Source of the DNA: Gari tellinella
Lineage: Eukaryota; Mollusca; Bivalvia; Cardiida; Psammobiidae
Direction: 5' to 3'
NCBI GenBank assembly: GCA_922989275.2
Contig: OV277861.1
Span: forward strand, 51,251,623 to 51,315,622
Length of the DNA stretch: 64,000 nucleotides
Shown: positions 1 through 11,216 of the stretch, in pieces
Numbering within the stretch: the stretch's first letter is position 1
Layout: the number at the start of each line of letters is the position of its first letter
Notes under the pieces: model-generated
The model's database searches: none
The model's input: only the letters and a program-made list of their open reading frames with translations
What the model was told of the DNA's origin: nothing
Translations under genes and position numbers: made by a program

Positions 1-88
1 CTTTGTTTCCTAGGCTAGCTTTTATCGTTTCATAACACCTTTCATGGAAACTAAGCTCACCCGCAAGCTACTTAAATTTGTTACTTTT

Positions 89-306
89 TTAAACCTTTTA
101 CCCCATAGCTTGTTTGTAGTTTTGAAGACAGGTGAGCTCTTAAAGCAGGTTGAAAGTTAATCCTGCTTCAGTCTACCTTCTGCTAGGATATATAACAAAT
201 ACATGTACCTGTATCTCTTTTGGTACATGTTTATGAGTGTATAAATTGGAACTTTGTTAATAAATTAAATGTGCTAAAAGGCGTGTCTATGGAAGAAAGG
301 GTTTAG
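89..306 (+). mobile_element. F1 MITE, hairpin decayed
   Basis: Starts TTAAACCTTTTACCCCATAG and ends near GGAAGAAAGGGTTTAG. The left arm of the internal hairpin (TTAAAGCAGGTTGAAAG) is present but most of the right arm is lost. Confidence 0.6.
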
Positions 307-535
307 TTAATATTCACCATCTCTAAAGCGGTTTGTAGTATTATAATTATGATATTTGCAAAACAAAGATTCTAAGTTTTAAGTGACAGCAAATTTGTCA
401 ACTGAAAAATCCAGGCTGGCTTTACATAAACCTTTACCCGATAGATACAAGATTTTACGTCTTTATTCCTCTACTAAAACAAATAGCAACCAGTATACTA
501 GTCGATTAGTGTAGCTGAGAAGAGGACACGTGTAC

Positions 536-640
536 TGTACAAGTGTAACATGGTTAAGTAAAATATGCAGCCAGACCAGGACTTAAACCAAAGCCCCTGG
601 CTTACAGGGCGAGTGCTCTACCAGCTGACCACGGGACTGC
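536..640 (-). repeat. tRNA-derived SINE
   Basis: On the minus strand there is a Pol III A-box-like TGGTCAGCTGG, then GTAGAGCACTCGCCC, then a B-box-like GGTTTAAGTCC, followed by a non-tRNA body. The B-box half and the shared CTGGCTGCATATTTTACT tail occur again at about 790-840. It does not fold as a functional tRNA. Confidence 0.6.
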
Positions 641-1045
641 TTACACAAATGGAAATCTCACCATTTAACCACACTCGATCTGGCTACACACAGTCCCTCT
701 AGACACACAAATTTGTCCTGAATTTGTACTTCAAGAACAGTCCATGAGACTTTAATCCTGCAGGTTATTTAAATTGGGAACCAAATGAAACATGGTGAGT
801 AAAATATGCAGCCAGACCAGAACTCAAACCCAGGACCCCTTGTTTTTCAGCAACATTTTCAGGAAATGTCTTCTGTATTTTATGTGTAGGACTTCCTAAG
901 TTTGGATTTGTTTCCTAAGTGTTGAAATAATTAAAAGGCATATACAGGCATGTTTATAGACTAACGGGATAACTAGAATTCTATCAGATATGGATGAAGT
1001 CAAACAATGCCGATCAGACTTGTTTAGCAGTCTTTTTGCCTATTA

Positions 1046-1215
1046 AAAAGATCAGGCCTCAAAGGTTGTAAAGAGTTTGAGTTTAATCTGAGATCGTTCT
1101 CAAGCAATTGATAGGTAAGATTTGAGCTTTTGCTCAGCAAAAGCTCAAATCTGACCAATCATATCATTGAGAATGATCTCAAACTCAACTCAAAAGCTTT
1201 ATTTCAATGGACCCT
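1046..1215. mobile_element. F7 palindromic MITE
   Basis: An imperfect palindrome: GTTTGAGTTTAATCTGAGATCG is mirrored by CGATCTCAAACTCAACTC-type sequence around a GCTTTTGCTCAGCAAAAGC centre. Related copies are at 2893-3026, 4105-4256 and 15588-15721. Confidence 0.6.
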
Positions 1216-1633
1216 GCCACTGCTAATGAGTGTACTCCACCAACAAATGCCAGAATAAGGAAATTTGATTTGATTTGTTGTGATTTTACGTCGCTTTTAA
1301 CAGTATTTCAGTCATATCGTGACGTCCAGCTAATTAAAGGTAGAGGAAGACCCCAGAAGCCTTTTATACACTATTTTAGACACAAATTGGCAACTGGGTA
1401 GAACCACGACCTTCCGCAAACCAGCTGGAAGGATTCTCAACATGAAAAATAAGGAAAGTCAAAGAAAATGAACAAGGTTGATATGCTATAGAAAATGGTG
1501 AAGAATTAATCATTTTCCATTTATTTACAGTTTTACATAAAAACAAGATGGGAAGGGGTCTTTTGTTAACATAAAATCCGAGTTGCTTCACTAGAATACC
1601 ACTGAGATAGGTCTACACGAACGCACACACATA

Positions 1634-2057
1634 CAGTAAAACCTCTCTATTACGACCACTCAAATGAAGGCTAATTGGTTCTGTGGTATACAGGTGACAG
1701 AATAACCCTTTCCCCCATAGAAGCGCGTTTCAGCATGTTAAGTTTATTCCTTCATTAAAGAAAATAGTTCCAATTTAATCAGTCATATATGTAACATAAG
1801 AAATCTTTCCTACATTCTAGCAGACCATAGCTTAAGCAGGCTGAAAATAAAGCAGAATGTGCTTAAGACACATTCTGCTTTACTTTCAACCTGCTTTAAG
1901 TAGACACCTATATTCAATACAAGAAACAGGCTATGAAGGAATGGGTTAAAGCAAGGTGACAGCAAACAGAAAGTTTAACAGTCACCTTGCTTTTAGCAAT
2001 CACCTGTCATAAACACCTTATAATTAACACAATTTTGTGGTCGTAATAATTCTCATA
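1634..2057. mobile_element. F2 pogo-like MITE split by a nested F1
   Basis: The left end CAGTAAAACCTCTCTATTAC is at 1634, and the degenerate right end (GTGGTCGTAATAATTCTC) is near 2057. An F1 element in reverse orientation (1702-1949) lies inside, so F1 inserted after F2. Confidence 0.7.
1702..1949 (-). mobile_element. F1 MITE nested in F2
   Basis: Reverse-oriented copy. It begins ATAACCCTTTCCCCCATAG and ends GAATGGGTTAA. Intact F2 copies read GACAGCTTAAAGCAAGG here, so the target was TTAA. Confidence 0.75.
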
Positions 2058-2419
2058 CACCAAAGAAGTTTCATACAGTGGACAGAATAGTGAGCTGAGT
2101 AGAATCTACACAGTTTAGTAGTAAATACTCATACTGCCATGTCCAGGTTAGCACTTTCAAAAACACTGGCCCAATATAAGACAATTGGGACATGGGTTAC
2201 AAATGTGAGCTGACAATTTTTGTTCCCATCTGGCTTTCTATTTACAAAGTCTATTCACAATTCTGGAGTCTGTACAGTTCAACCTTATCTATATTAAGTC
2301 ACCACTCAGTAATGAACAAAGAAGACAAGTGACTGCTTAGCAAAGTACAAAAGGTTTTTTTCAAAAAGCTTGCAAAAGCATATTTTTTTTGCATTACTTC
2401 AGTAATTATTCAGTATCAA

Positions 2420-2668
2420 CACATAGACTATTTCTATTTTTGAAGACAGGTGACTACTTAAAGCAGTTTGAAAGTAAAGCAGAATGTGCCTTAAGGCACA
2501 TTCTGCTTTACTTTCAAACTGCTTTAAGCTATCATCTGCGAGGATAAAAAAGAACTATTTTTTAAAGTGCACATTCATAACTGTATAATCTTCAACTATT
2601 TTCTTCAATGGAGGACTCAGGAATAAATTAAATGTGCTAAAAGGCACTTCTATTGGGTAAAGGGTTAA
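2420..2668 (+). mobile_element. F1 MITE
   Basis: Contains a near-perfect hairpin centred on GTGCCTTAAGGCAC at about 2487-2500. The right end GGTAAAGGGTTAA is clear; the left end is degenerate. Confidence 0.7.
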
Positions 2669-2740
2669 GCATTCACTTGTCCAAAACATTGTCCATACAT
2701 GTACTAAATGGTATTAAACATATAAACGCTGTCTTGACAA

Positions 2741-2892
2741 TACACTCATACCTGTATTAAGTGAACGCTCATTACAACACCCTCAGCTGTATGTTATACA
2801 GTCTTTTACTAAATGCAGGATGAAAATAATGCAGAAAGCTCATGTAGGAGCTTTCTGCATTATTTTTATCCAGCATTCAGCTGTTACCTTAG
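2741..2892. mobile_element. F3-type MITE fragment
   Basis: The end ACCTGTATTAAGTGAACGC is followed by the hairpin AATGCAGGATGAAAATAATG with a CTCATGTAGGAG tip. The right terminus is not recognisable. Confidence 0.5.
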
Positions 2893-3026
2893 TCAGAGCT
2901 TATAAAGCTTTTGAATTGAGTCTGAGATCGTTCTCAAGCATTTAATTGGTTAGATTTGAGCATAAGCTCAAATCAGACCAATTAAAATGCTTGAGAAGGA
3001 TCTCAGACTCAACTCAAATGCATGGC
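2893..3026. mobile_element. F7 palindromic MITE
   Basis: GAGTCTGAGATCGTTCTCAA is mirrored by TTGAGAAGGATCTCAGACTC around a TGAGCATAAGCTCA centre. Confidence 0.65.
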
Positions 3027-3453
3027 ACTGATTCCTTCTACATTCCCTCAATGAAAGAAAACTTAGTACAGGTGTGAATGTATATATCAAAACATCTTAG
3101 CACATTTTTTTTCTATTCCTGCCACTGTTCAACAGGTGTCCTCTACTTCTACATGCTAAAACACACTACACCAACTCTTGACAGGCATAATATGAGAATA
3201 GAGGGTCAAATACAGTCATACATTCAACTGATAGACAATTTGGACCCGCATCAAACTTGCTTTACACACTTCAGCGCAACTCAAATCGTACAAGGTTTCC
3301 AAAAAATAGAGTAAAATATTGTAAGAATAGTATTTATAAAAGTTTATTTTTCACATCAGTAAACTTATTCACTACCACTACCAGTCAGTATTTCGTCACT
3401 TGTGCAGAACTTCTGCAATGATTAATATTAATTTATTGTCCGATTTGCATATA

Positions 3454-3655
3454 CAGTAAAAGCTCTCTATTACGACCACAAATTGTGCTAATTATTAGAT
3501 TTTATGACAGGTGACTGCTTAAGGCAAGGTCAGAGTAAAACAGAAAGCTCCTTCAGGAGCTTTCTGTTTTACTGTCACTTTGTTTTAAGCTGTCACCCGT
3601 CTTCATACAGTAAATTAGCCATGGATTTTGTGGTCGTAATAAAGAGGTTTTACTG
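3454..3655. mobile_element. F2 pogo-like MITE, uninterrupted
   Basis: The ends CAGTAAAAGCTCTCTATTAC and the mirrored GTAATAAAGAGGTTTTACTG are flanked by TA on both sides. The internal hairpin GCAAGGTCAGAGTAAAACAG has a CTCCTTCAGGAG tip. Confidence 0.8.
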
Positions 3656-3659
3656 TAAT

Positions 3660-4104
3660 TGCATTCATAGGAAACTGTTACTAGCTGAAAGAGTTGATTT
3701 TTATGGGAAATAACTCATTTATATGCATTCAAGCCTAGTGTCATTTAGAGTCATGAGTATTTTACACACTGTACATTATGTTTCTATTCTAATACTATAC
3801 CAGCACCTTCAACCACATCAGTTACTGACCATCATCGGTCATCATTTAATTACTAATTAAAAATAAATTCCTGATCACCAATGAGAAGCACTTCCATACA
3901 AAATCCCAGTGGTAAAAACACAACAGAGAAAACACAAAAGTTTGGAGAATTTAAAAAAAAAAAAAAATCGAAAAAATCATTGGACTACAGCAGGCAGCGA
4001 AAAATAGGAAGCAATGATAGGTAAAGCTTAACTCAACACATTAATGAATATTGGATTATAGAAATTTTTAAACAGTTAAGATCAAGATCATCCCCTTCAA
4101 ATGT
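3660..4104. other. No gene; AT-rich spacer
   Basis: Unique-looking AT-rich sequence with a short A-run at 3953-3967. Nothing else supportable. Confidence 0.4.
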
Positions 4105-4256
4105 CAGGCTCTAAGGTTATAAAGTGTTTGAGTTAGTCTGAGATCATTCTTAAGATTTTGATTGGTCAGATTTGAGCAGATGCTCAAACCTGATCAATCA
4201 AAAGCTTGAGAAATATCTCAGTCACATCTGAATAACTTTATAAGCACAGAGCCTGA
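4105..4256. mobile_element. F7 palindromic MITE, both ends visible
   Basis: Ends AGGCTCTAAGGTTATAAAG and CTTTATAAGCACAGAGCCT face each other, with the GTCTGAGATCATTCT palindrome between them. This copy defines the family termini best. Confidence 0.65.
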
Positions 4257-4675
4257 TCATGATCCGAACTGTTGTTTGAAGCTCAATTCTATGTTTGTTA
4301 AAATCAACATGGAGTGGAGCCATCTTCTACAAAGACACACACAACATTTGAGTGGATGAGTATCTTGAATGAACACGGTTAGCTCTATCACCACCATTGG
4401 CACCAAAAAGAGACTTTGCAAACAGCCTGGATCCTGATCAGGGGCCCGTTTCATAAAACTTTGTAAGACAAATGTAAACCAAAACTTAAGAATTCATTTA
4501 ATTTCTGATTTCTCTATCTAATCCTGTTTTGTGACATATCTTTGGAATTGACAGGATTAGATTTTTATAATATGACATACGACAACATTTGTCGTACGCA
4601 GTTTCATGAAACGGGCCCCAGATACCAAGAGCTAATCAAGATCCAAATAGTTTGACACTAGAATAACCAAATACA

Positions 4676-4905
4676 CCACAGCCTGTTTCTAGTTATTAAG
4701 ACATGTGACCACAATAAGCAGGTTGAAAGTAAAGCAGAATGCGCCTTAAGGCGCATTCTGCTTTACATTCAGCCTGCTTAAAGTTTTCATCTCCTTGGAT
4801 ATGAAAAATATTTCTTATGGTACAGATTTCCAACTGTATAAATTGGGACTTGTTTTCTTCAGTAAAGAAATAAATTAAAGGTGTATAAATAGGGTAATCG
4901 GTTAA
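4676..4905 (+). mobile_element. F1 MITE, left end truncated
   Basis: The hairpin tip is GCGCCTTAAGGCGC. The right end GGGTAATCGGTTAA is present; the left terminal 20 bases are missing. Confidence 0.65.
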
Positions 4906-4991
4906 ACATCTCTTTACGTAACATTGCGTCAATCTGTGTTTGAAAAAGAATTACAGGTGCCATTATCAATGTAGACAATAATACACTAAGG

Positions 4992-5243
4992 TTAACCCGT
5001 TACCCCTATAGCCTGTTACTAGTATTGAAGACTGGTGACCTATTAAAGCAGGCTGAAAGTAAAGCAAAATGTGCCTTAAGGCGCATTTTGCTTTACTTTC
5101 AGCCTGCTTTAAGCTATAATCTTCTAGAGTATAAAAAAATATTTATTTTTCTTATTCATTACTGTATAATAGTGGACCTATTTTCTTCTTTGTAGAAATA
5201 AATTAAAGGCGTAAAAAGGCATTTTTATGGGGGAATGGGTTAA
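4992..5243 (+). mobile_element. F1 MITE, near-complete
   Basis: Left TTAACCCGTTACCCCTATAG and right GGGGGAATGGGTTAA. The hairpin tip is GTGCCTTAAGGCGC, with one arm mutated. Confidence 0.8.
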
Positions 5244-5717
5244 AGCACACAATAACATTTGGTGGTGAAAGAGTTAAAGATGACAACCCATGACAAAAAA
5301 ACTTGCAGCAGATCATTCACAAGCTATTATCATATCACGCTTACATGGGCCATTAATGTTCTCATCATGTTTGACAAAAATATTTATTATATCGGCAAAA
5401 TATGGCAGTTTGATGAAAATCTTCCAATTTTTATTCCCTTTTCTTGTGTTTATGTGTTGCAGAAAATAAAGATCCGGACAATCGTTTATATAGGCTTTTT
5501 CAAGACAGGCGAGTGTAAACTGAAAATTTCAAATATAACCTTCAATATTTTGTTTTGTAAAGGACAGACATACTGGATGCCGTCTTATTGCACAGTGATC
5601 AGAATTAGGTTGAAAATTTGTTGTGAGATCATTGGCACAAAATGACGATATTAAATTCAAAATCTTAAAACTCATTCTAATACTGTCTGCACATTTTCTA
5701 CCAGACACATTTCACTC

Positions 5718-6378
5718 ATTACCCATTAATATGCCGTAATTTATTCCTCAACTCAAGAAAATAGTTCCAATTTATACAGTCATGAATATGTAAATATTAT
5801 CTATAATGTATCAGATGGTAGCTTAAAGCAGGCTGAAAGAATAGCAGAATGTGCCTTAAGGTGCATTCTGCTTTACTTTCAACCTGCTTTAAGTGGTCCT
5901 CTGTCTTCAAAACTAGAAACAGGCTATGGGGTAATTGGTTTAAAACTTGTCTGTTCTCAGTGAAACGTAAAGATGAAGGTTATAAAGCTTTATGTTTTTG
6001 GTCATCTGCAATGTTCAAATCAATTATTGAAAGAATAAAATTAATGGCCATTCAAGAAATAGTGATACTTAACCCCATTACTCAATAGTTATGCAATTTA
6101 ACCGTAAAGGAATTTAATTTATGAATCCACTGAAGAAAGTTCCAATTTTAATGTAGCATAAAAAAATATTTGTTACATCCGAGCAGATGGTAGCACAAAG
6201 CAGGCTGAAAGTAAAGCATAATGTGCCATAAACCTTATGGCACATTCTGCTTTACTTTCAATCTGCTTTTGGAGGTTACCTGTCTTCAAAAAAAGTTTTG
6301 TTTGGTTTGCTTGTAATGCCAGTTATTGCCTTTGATGGGCTTTCAAAACTAGAAACAGGCAATGGGGTAAAGTGTTAA
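5718..6378 (-). mobile_element. Two reverse-oriented F1 MITEs in tandem
   Basis: The first is about 5718-5943 (ends ACCCATTAATATGCCG and CTATGGGGTAATTGG). The second is about 6069-6378 (starts TTAACCCCATTACTC, ends GGGGTAAAGTGTTAA). Both read in the reverse of most neighbours, and both have the hairpin with GTGCC-type tips. Confidence 0.65.
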
Positions 6379-6662
6379 CTGCTAAGTATGACTGAAGACA
6401 AAAGCAACTCTTTGATTGCACAAAAGTAAAACCAAGATATGCATTCCCCATATTTCATATGCCTCAAAGTATCTACATGTTGAAATAAATGTAACAAATA
6501 CTAAACAAACACAGTTTTGAAATTGGGCGACTACTTTAAGCAGGTTGAAAGTAAAGCAGAATATGCCTTAAGGTACATTCTGTTAAGCAGCTATCTGTCT
6601 TTAACATTATTACTTAAATTTCTTTGGAGTGTTTTTAATTGCAAGGTTATACAGTTTAATTG

Positions 6663-6911
6663 TTAACTCCATAGCCTGTATCAAGAATTGAAGATATGGG
6701 ACCATGAAATGCAGGTTGAAAAAAAATCAGAATACGCCTTAATGTGCATTCTGCTCTACATTCAACCTGCTTTAATCTATGATCTGCTTAGCTTTATAGC
6801 AAAATATGTACATGTATGGTACAGAGCCATCACTGTATAAATTGGAACTACTTTCTTCAGTGGAGGAAGAAATTAAAGGTGAAAAGGGCATTTCATGGGC
6901 TATAGGGTTAA
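6663..6911 (+). mobile_element. F1 MITE
   Basis: Left TTAACTCCATAGCCTG, right GGGCTATAGGGTTAA. A further F1 right-end fragment follows at about 6930-7040, and a partial copy precedes at about 6525-6600. Confidence 0.65.
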
Positions 6912-7391
6912 TCTATGAGGTGCTAGGATAAGGAAAATATTTAATTGTACAAAGTCATCACTGGGTTAAGTTTTAACTATTTTCTTCAGTGGAGGAATAA
7001 ATCAAAGGCGTAAAAAGGCATCTTTATCGGGAAATAGATTAACGAAGCCTTTCACCAAGCATCTACACTAGTCCCTCCCCCGCAAAAAAACTAAAACCAA
7101 GTAATGTATGGTATAAAAGATACAAAAAAGGACAATAGTGTTTTTCAAATACAATCATGTATGTTTTAAAAACCTTCTCAAACGCTATTGCACAACTAGT
7201 ATTCATACAATATACAACATTCAAATTTGTCTGCTAAAAATTACTTCTCATCTAATCTGATCTGCTTTCATTGTGTGTGTGTGTACTGGGGGGAAAGTTC
7301 AATTTGATACACATGATAATCATAATGGACCAAGTTTCTCCAAACTACTGGATCTGTAAGCAGACCCATACAAACTCACAGCATTAAGCTA

Positions 7392-7768
7392 CAGTCAAAC
7401 GTGTATTAAGTGACCACTAATTAGAGTAGCATGGGGAGCTTTAAAGACAGATAATCCTTTAAATGCAGGACAAAAGTAATGCAGAAGGCTCCTATAGGAG
7501 CCTTCTGCATTACTTTTGTCCTACATTAACCCTTTACCCCATATCCCGTTTCTAACTAAGGTGATTACCTAAAGCAGGTTGAAAGAAAAGCAGAATGGGC
7601 TTTAAGGCATTTTCTGCTTTACTTTAAACCTGCTTTGAGATTCCATATGCTAGAATATAGAAAAATATTTATTGTTGAAATAGGCGTTTAAGTCGCTTTA
7701 ACAGTATTTCAGTCACATTATAAAAGACTACAAATATTTTGAGTTTTTGCTTAATACAGGTTTGACTG
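7392..7768. mobile_element. F3 pogo-like MITE split by a nested F1
   Basis: The termini CAGTCAAACGTGTATTAAG and CTTAATACAGGTTTGACTG are flanked by TA. The internal hairpin AATGCAGGACAAAAGTAATG has a perfect GGCTCCTATAGGAGCC tip. A truncated F1 (7526 to about 7700) sits in the right half. Confidence 0.75.
7526..7700 (+). mobile_element. F1 MITE nested in F3, right end lost
   Basis: Begins TTAACCCTTTACCCCATATC and carries the F1 hairpin, then fades without the GGGTTAA end. Confidence 0.6.
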
Positions 7769-7909
7769 TACTGTTTATTGGTTTGTTTCAAGATTGTCTA
7801 TAACAACATCAGAAATTCAAAACCATTGACAACACCATAGTGTGAATACATAGTATCATGTGTTAAATTGCCATTCCAAAAATATATTGAAACTTCAGTA
7901 TTAAAAGGT

Positions 7910-8045
7910 TTAACCCATAACCCCATAGCCTGTTTATTGCTTTTTCGAAGACAAGTGACCATTTAAAACAGGTTGAAAGTAAAGCAAAGTTTGCTACTAT
8001 ATTATTATCACTATTATTAATATGGTCTTTAGTAGCCACCTGTCT
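7910..8045 (+). mobile_element. F1 MITE fragment
   Basis: Left end TTAACCCATAACCCCATAG and the left hairpin arm only. Confidence 0.55.
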
Positions 8046-8184
8046 TAAGAAGTCACCATGCTACACGGAATGGCTATTTAACACAAGTTAGTCTGTATTC
8101 TGGAGGAAATATTCCCTTAATTGGATTTGTTTTCTTAAATTTATTTAAATCAGAGACAAAACAACATTCAGTATTCTTAAAAAT

Positions 8185-8377
8185 TTAACTCTTTGCATGC
8201 TCAGTAATTTTTTCGTCTGCAACAATTATGGTTTTCTGCTACTGTTCTACAAATAAAACTTACAAAGTGTCAAATAGTTTGATTTCTGATGAGACACCCC
8301 GTTACCTGGCATCTCATCAGGATCCAAATTGTTTGCAAAGGTAATCATGATTTCACTGCTAGCATGGTTAGAGTTAA
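8185..8377. mobile_element. F5 TTAA-type MITE, first of a tandem pair
   Basis: The ends TTAACTCTTTGCATGC and GCATGGTTAGAGTTAA are inverted. The interior palindrome TTGATTTCTGATGAGACACC is followed by its mirror. The right TTAA (8374-8377) is also the left TTAA of the next element. Confidence 0.7.
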
Positions 8378-8587
8378 CCCTTAGCTCGCCAAATTAATTG
8401 TTGTCTGCTATATTTCTCGTCTGATTCAAGTTTCAAAGTGCTTCAAAGTTGCTAAAAATTGCTGAAACTGTTGTCCGAGTGTCAAACAGCTTGGATCCGG
8501 ATGAGACGCCGAGTTACTCGGCGTCTCATCAGGATCCAAGCTGTTTGCATATGGAACTATAGTCGTGAGTGGCAGGCTAAGGGTTAA
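8374..8587. mobile_element. F5 TTAA-type MITE, second of the pair
   Basis: Ends TTAACCCTTAGCTCGCC and GGCAGGCTAAGGGTTAA. The internal hairpin is very clean: AACAGCTTGGATCCGGATGA is mirrored around GACGCCGAGTTACTCGGCGTC. Confidence 0.75.
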
Positions 8588-8990
8588 GTTATACAGGTGA
8601 CTATTGTCTAAATATAGAGCACTATTCAATAGCATTGACAATTTGACATCTGAAAAGTTGAAATGGTCAAACTTCTTCTACAAAACATACTGAATGAATT
8701 TGCTGGGTCTTTATATGAAGATTTTTATGTCTAAAGGCTTTTCCAGGAAAATACAAGCAGTACAACGTCTTTATAAAGTTCACAAATAGTATTTCCTGTT
8801 TCTCTGTATTTCCACAAATGTTTCTTGTATATTTGCTGGACGTTACTAACGTACTAATGGTCGTAATACAGGAAATGTAGAATGTCATTATGGCTGAAAA
8901 CAACTAGTGCAGGCCAAGATTAGAAGCTGCATTTTGCAGTGTCTCATCTGGGTCTACTTCATATGTAGATCTATACTAAGCAACACCGTA

Positions 8991-9443
8991 TAGTAAAACC
9001 CTATATTATGACCATTAAAAGAAGGCTAATTGATTGAACGAAAGACAGATGACAGCTTAAAGCATGATGTAAGTAGAAAAAAAAGTTCCTAAAGGAGCCT
9101 TGATCTTTACATCGAATTTGTTTTTAGCAGCCATCTTCCTTAACCCATTACCCCATAGCCTGTTTCTAGTTTTGAAGACATGTGACCACTTAAAGCAGGT
9201 TGAAAGTAAAGCAGAATGTGCCTTCAGGCACATTCTGCTTTACTTTCAGCCGGCTTTAAGCTATCATCTGCTAGGACTTAGATTTTTTTTCTTATGGTTC
9301 ATTTTCAAGACTGTATAAATTGGAACTATTTTCTTCAGTGGATGAATAATTCAAATGTGCTAAAAGGCCCTTCTATGAGGGAAAGGGTTAAACACCTCAT
9401 AATAAGCACAATTTAGTAATCATAAAAGAGGACTTTTACTGTA
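8991..9443. mobile_element. F2 pogo-like MITE split by a nested F1
   Basis: Starts TATAGTAAAACCCTATATTA and ends GGACTTTTACTGTA. The interior is divided by an F1 copy at 9140-9391. Confidence 0.65.
9140..9391 (+). mobile_element. F1 MITE nested in F2
   Basis: TTAACCCATTACCCCATAG to GAGGGAAAGGGTTAA, with a perfect TTAA on both sides. The hairpin tip is GTGCCTTCAGGCAC. Confidence 0.85.
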
Positions 9444-9787
9444 TTGAGCTTAATAGAAGCCTAAGTTCAACTGCAGCTTAAATTTTCCTGAAACTGCCCT
9501 ACCAAACAATATAATGTAACTGATTTATATCCAACAAATTGGATAGCTGCCCATATACAGGGCAATGTCCCTGATAGAAAACACAGCCAATATTCTAGAC
9601 CACATCTGTTGTGTTCACTCCCATGTCCCTGATCTTACCAGTAAGCAATATATACAAATATAAGGCCCCATAACCTGCTCAATACATCACATGAAAACTT
9701 ATCCCATCTCAATACATGCAGAAAAGATTGCTCTGCATGGCAAAATATTTGTATCTTAACCAAAGTACAAGCAAAGTCAAACCTGCA

Positions 9788-10039
9788 TTTACCCATTACC
9801 CCATAGCTGGTTTCTAGTTTAAAAGATAGAGGACTACTTAAAGCAGGTTGAAAGTAAAGCAGAATGTGCCTTAAGGCACATTCTGCTTTACTTTCAGCCT
9901 GCTTTAAGTTACCATCTTATAGGACATAGAAAATATCTCTTTTGGTATATGTTTGTGAATGTATAAATTTTGACTATTTTCTTCAGCAGAGGAATTAATT
10001 AAAAGCGTAAAAAGGCATATTTATGGAGTAATGGGTTAA
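9788..10039 (+). mobile_element. F1 MITE, complete
   Basis: Left TTTACCCATTACCCCATAG, right GGAGTAATGGGTTAA. The 70-nt hairpin is almost perfect, with tip GTGCCTTAAGGCAC. Confidence 0.85.
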
Positions 10040-10344
10040 AAGACCATTCAATACCATAAGCAGTCTCTTACATTGTTTGTTACTAAATGCAAGACAAAAA
10101 TAAGGTAAAGATCTACATGAGGTTGATGCATTACATTCGTCTTGTATTAATATGTAACCTTAAATCAAGACTGTTCATTCATTTTTGATTGGCCACTTTA
10201 CAGAGGTTTTATTGCACTAAATTATAAGGCTGGTTTCACTTCAGAAAAATGAGTCAAATTTGGTATCTGTAAATTACAGGTTTAAGCTAATACATGCTAG
10301 AGAACATAAAATACTTACTACAAGGGTTTCCAAGCCAAGATCTA

Positions 10345-10538
10345 CAGTCAAACTTTGATATCTTGAACTCGGTTAAGTCGAACATATCCGTATTTAAAAG
10401 TTAAAATGTGGCTAAGCCGCGGTTTAACTTTGAAACACAGGTATGTTCACCTAAACCAAGCTTGAAATAAGGCGACTTCATGTTTCGAAAATTCGGATAA
10501 TTCGAGTGAAGCGAGTTCGAGATATCGAAGTTCGGCTG
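10345..10538. mobile_element. pogo/Tigger-like MITE
   Basis: Termini CAGTCAAACTTTGATATCTT and AAGTTCGGCTG, with TA on both sides. It contains two inner palindromic copies of TTAAACTTTGAAA-type sequence. CAGT ends with TA targets fit the pogo/Tigger group. Confidence 0.65.
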
Positions 10539-10591
10539 TATTTCAAACAAATCTCTTGCATTTTACAGGAAACTATTTCATCGAGAATGTA

Positions 10592-11030
10592 CAGTAGAAA
10601 CTCGATAATTCGAACTCTCGTTAGTTTGTACATTTCTATATTTCAAAGTTAATGCGTGACTTAGCCATGTTTAAACTTTGAAATACTGTAATGTTAGACT
10701 TTAGTGAGATTGAGTCATCAAAATTAAACTTATGAAATACTGGTAAGTTCAATTTAACTCTTTCCTCCCAGAAACTTTAAGTGGACAATTCCAGTTTCCA
10801 TTTTAGTCTAGTCCATTTCTGACTTTAAGGGTTGTTTTTATCAATGTTTGGCATTATGACAAACAGTGAAGACCCTGATCAGAGGGCTCCTTAGGAGCCC
10901 TCTGATCTGGGTCTTCACTGTTTGCACAGGACAAGTGTGCTATTCACATGTTCACTCTTTGAAAATGACGCCTATATGCGGGACTAGGGTTCAAAGGGTT
11001 AAGTGAGTTTGAAGTATCAAGTTTTGACTG
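10592..11030. mobile_element. pogo/Tigger-like MITE split by a nested F6
   Basis: Termini CAGTAGAAACTCGATAATTC and GAAGTATCAAGTTTTGACTG. The F6 copy at 10754-11002 interrupts it. Confidence 0.65.
10754..11002 (-). mobile_element. F6 TTAA-type MITE, nested
   Basis: Starts TTAACTCTTTCCTCCCAG and ends TAGGGTTCAAAGGGTTAA. The central hairpin AAGACCCTGATCAGAGGG is mirrored around CTCCTTAGGAG. Confidence 0.75.
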
Positions 11031-11216
11031 TAATTAAAATGTTTAAATATGAACTTACTTTCTTTTAGAAATACAAAATAAAAGATTAAATGACCATTCA
11101 TTGAAGAGGCAACAAATCTCTGAAATAAGGAGACTGGTCAATGTAATGAAGAAAGCTCCAAAAAGGAGTTGCTCCTTTGCATTACTTTTTTTTCTCATTA
11201 ATGTTCTACAATGAGC

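Larger units (their letters stand above)
1..1045. other. MITE- and SINE-rich stretch, no gene
   Basis: Holds one F1 copy with a decayed hairpin (about 89-306) and a tRNA-derived SINE with an echo of it. Nothing coding is supported. Confidence 0.5.

Noticed and set aside
5259..5645. 128-codon plus-strand open frame
   Set aside because: No recognisable domain, AT-rich composition and no splice context; length is within chance for this base composition.
9140..9391. F1 hairpins considered as bacterial terminators, microRNA genes or a CRISPR-like array
   Set aside because: They are dispersed with constant inverted ends and TTAA targets, which fits MITEs. Small-RNA production remains untested.
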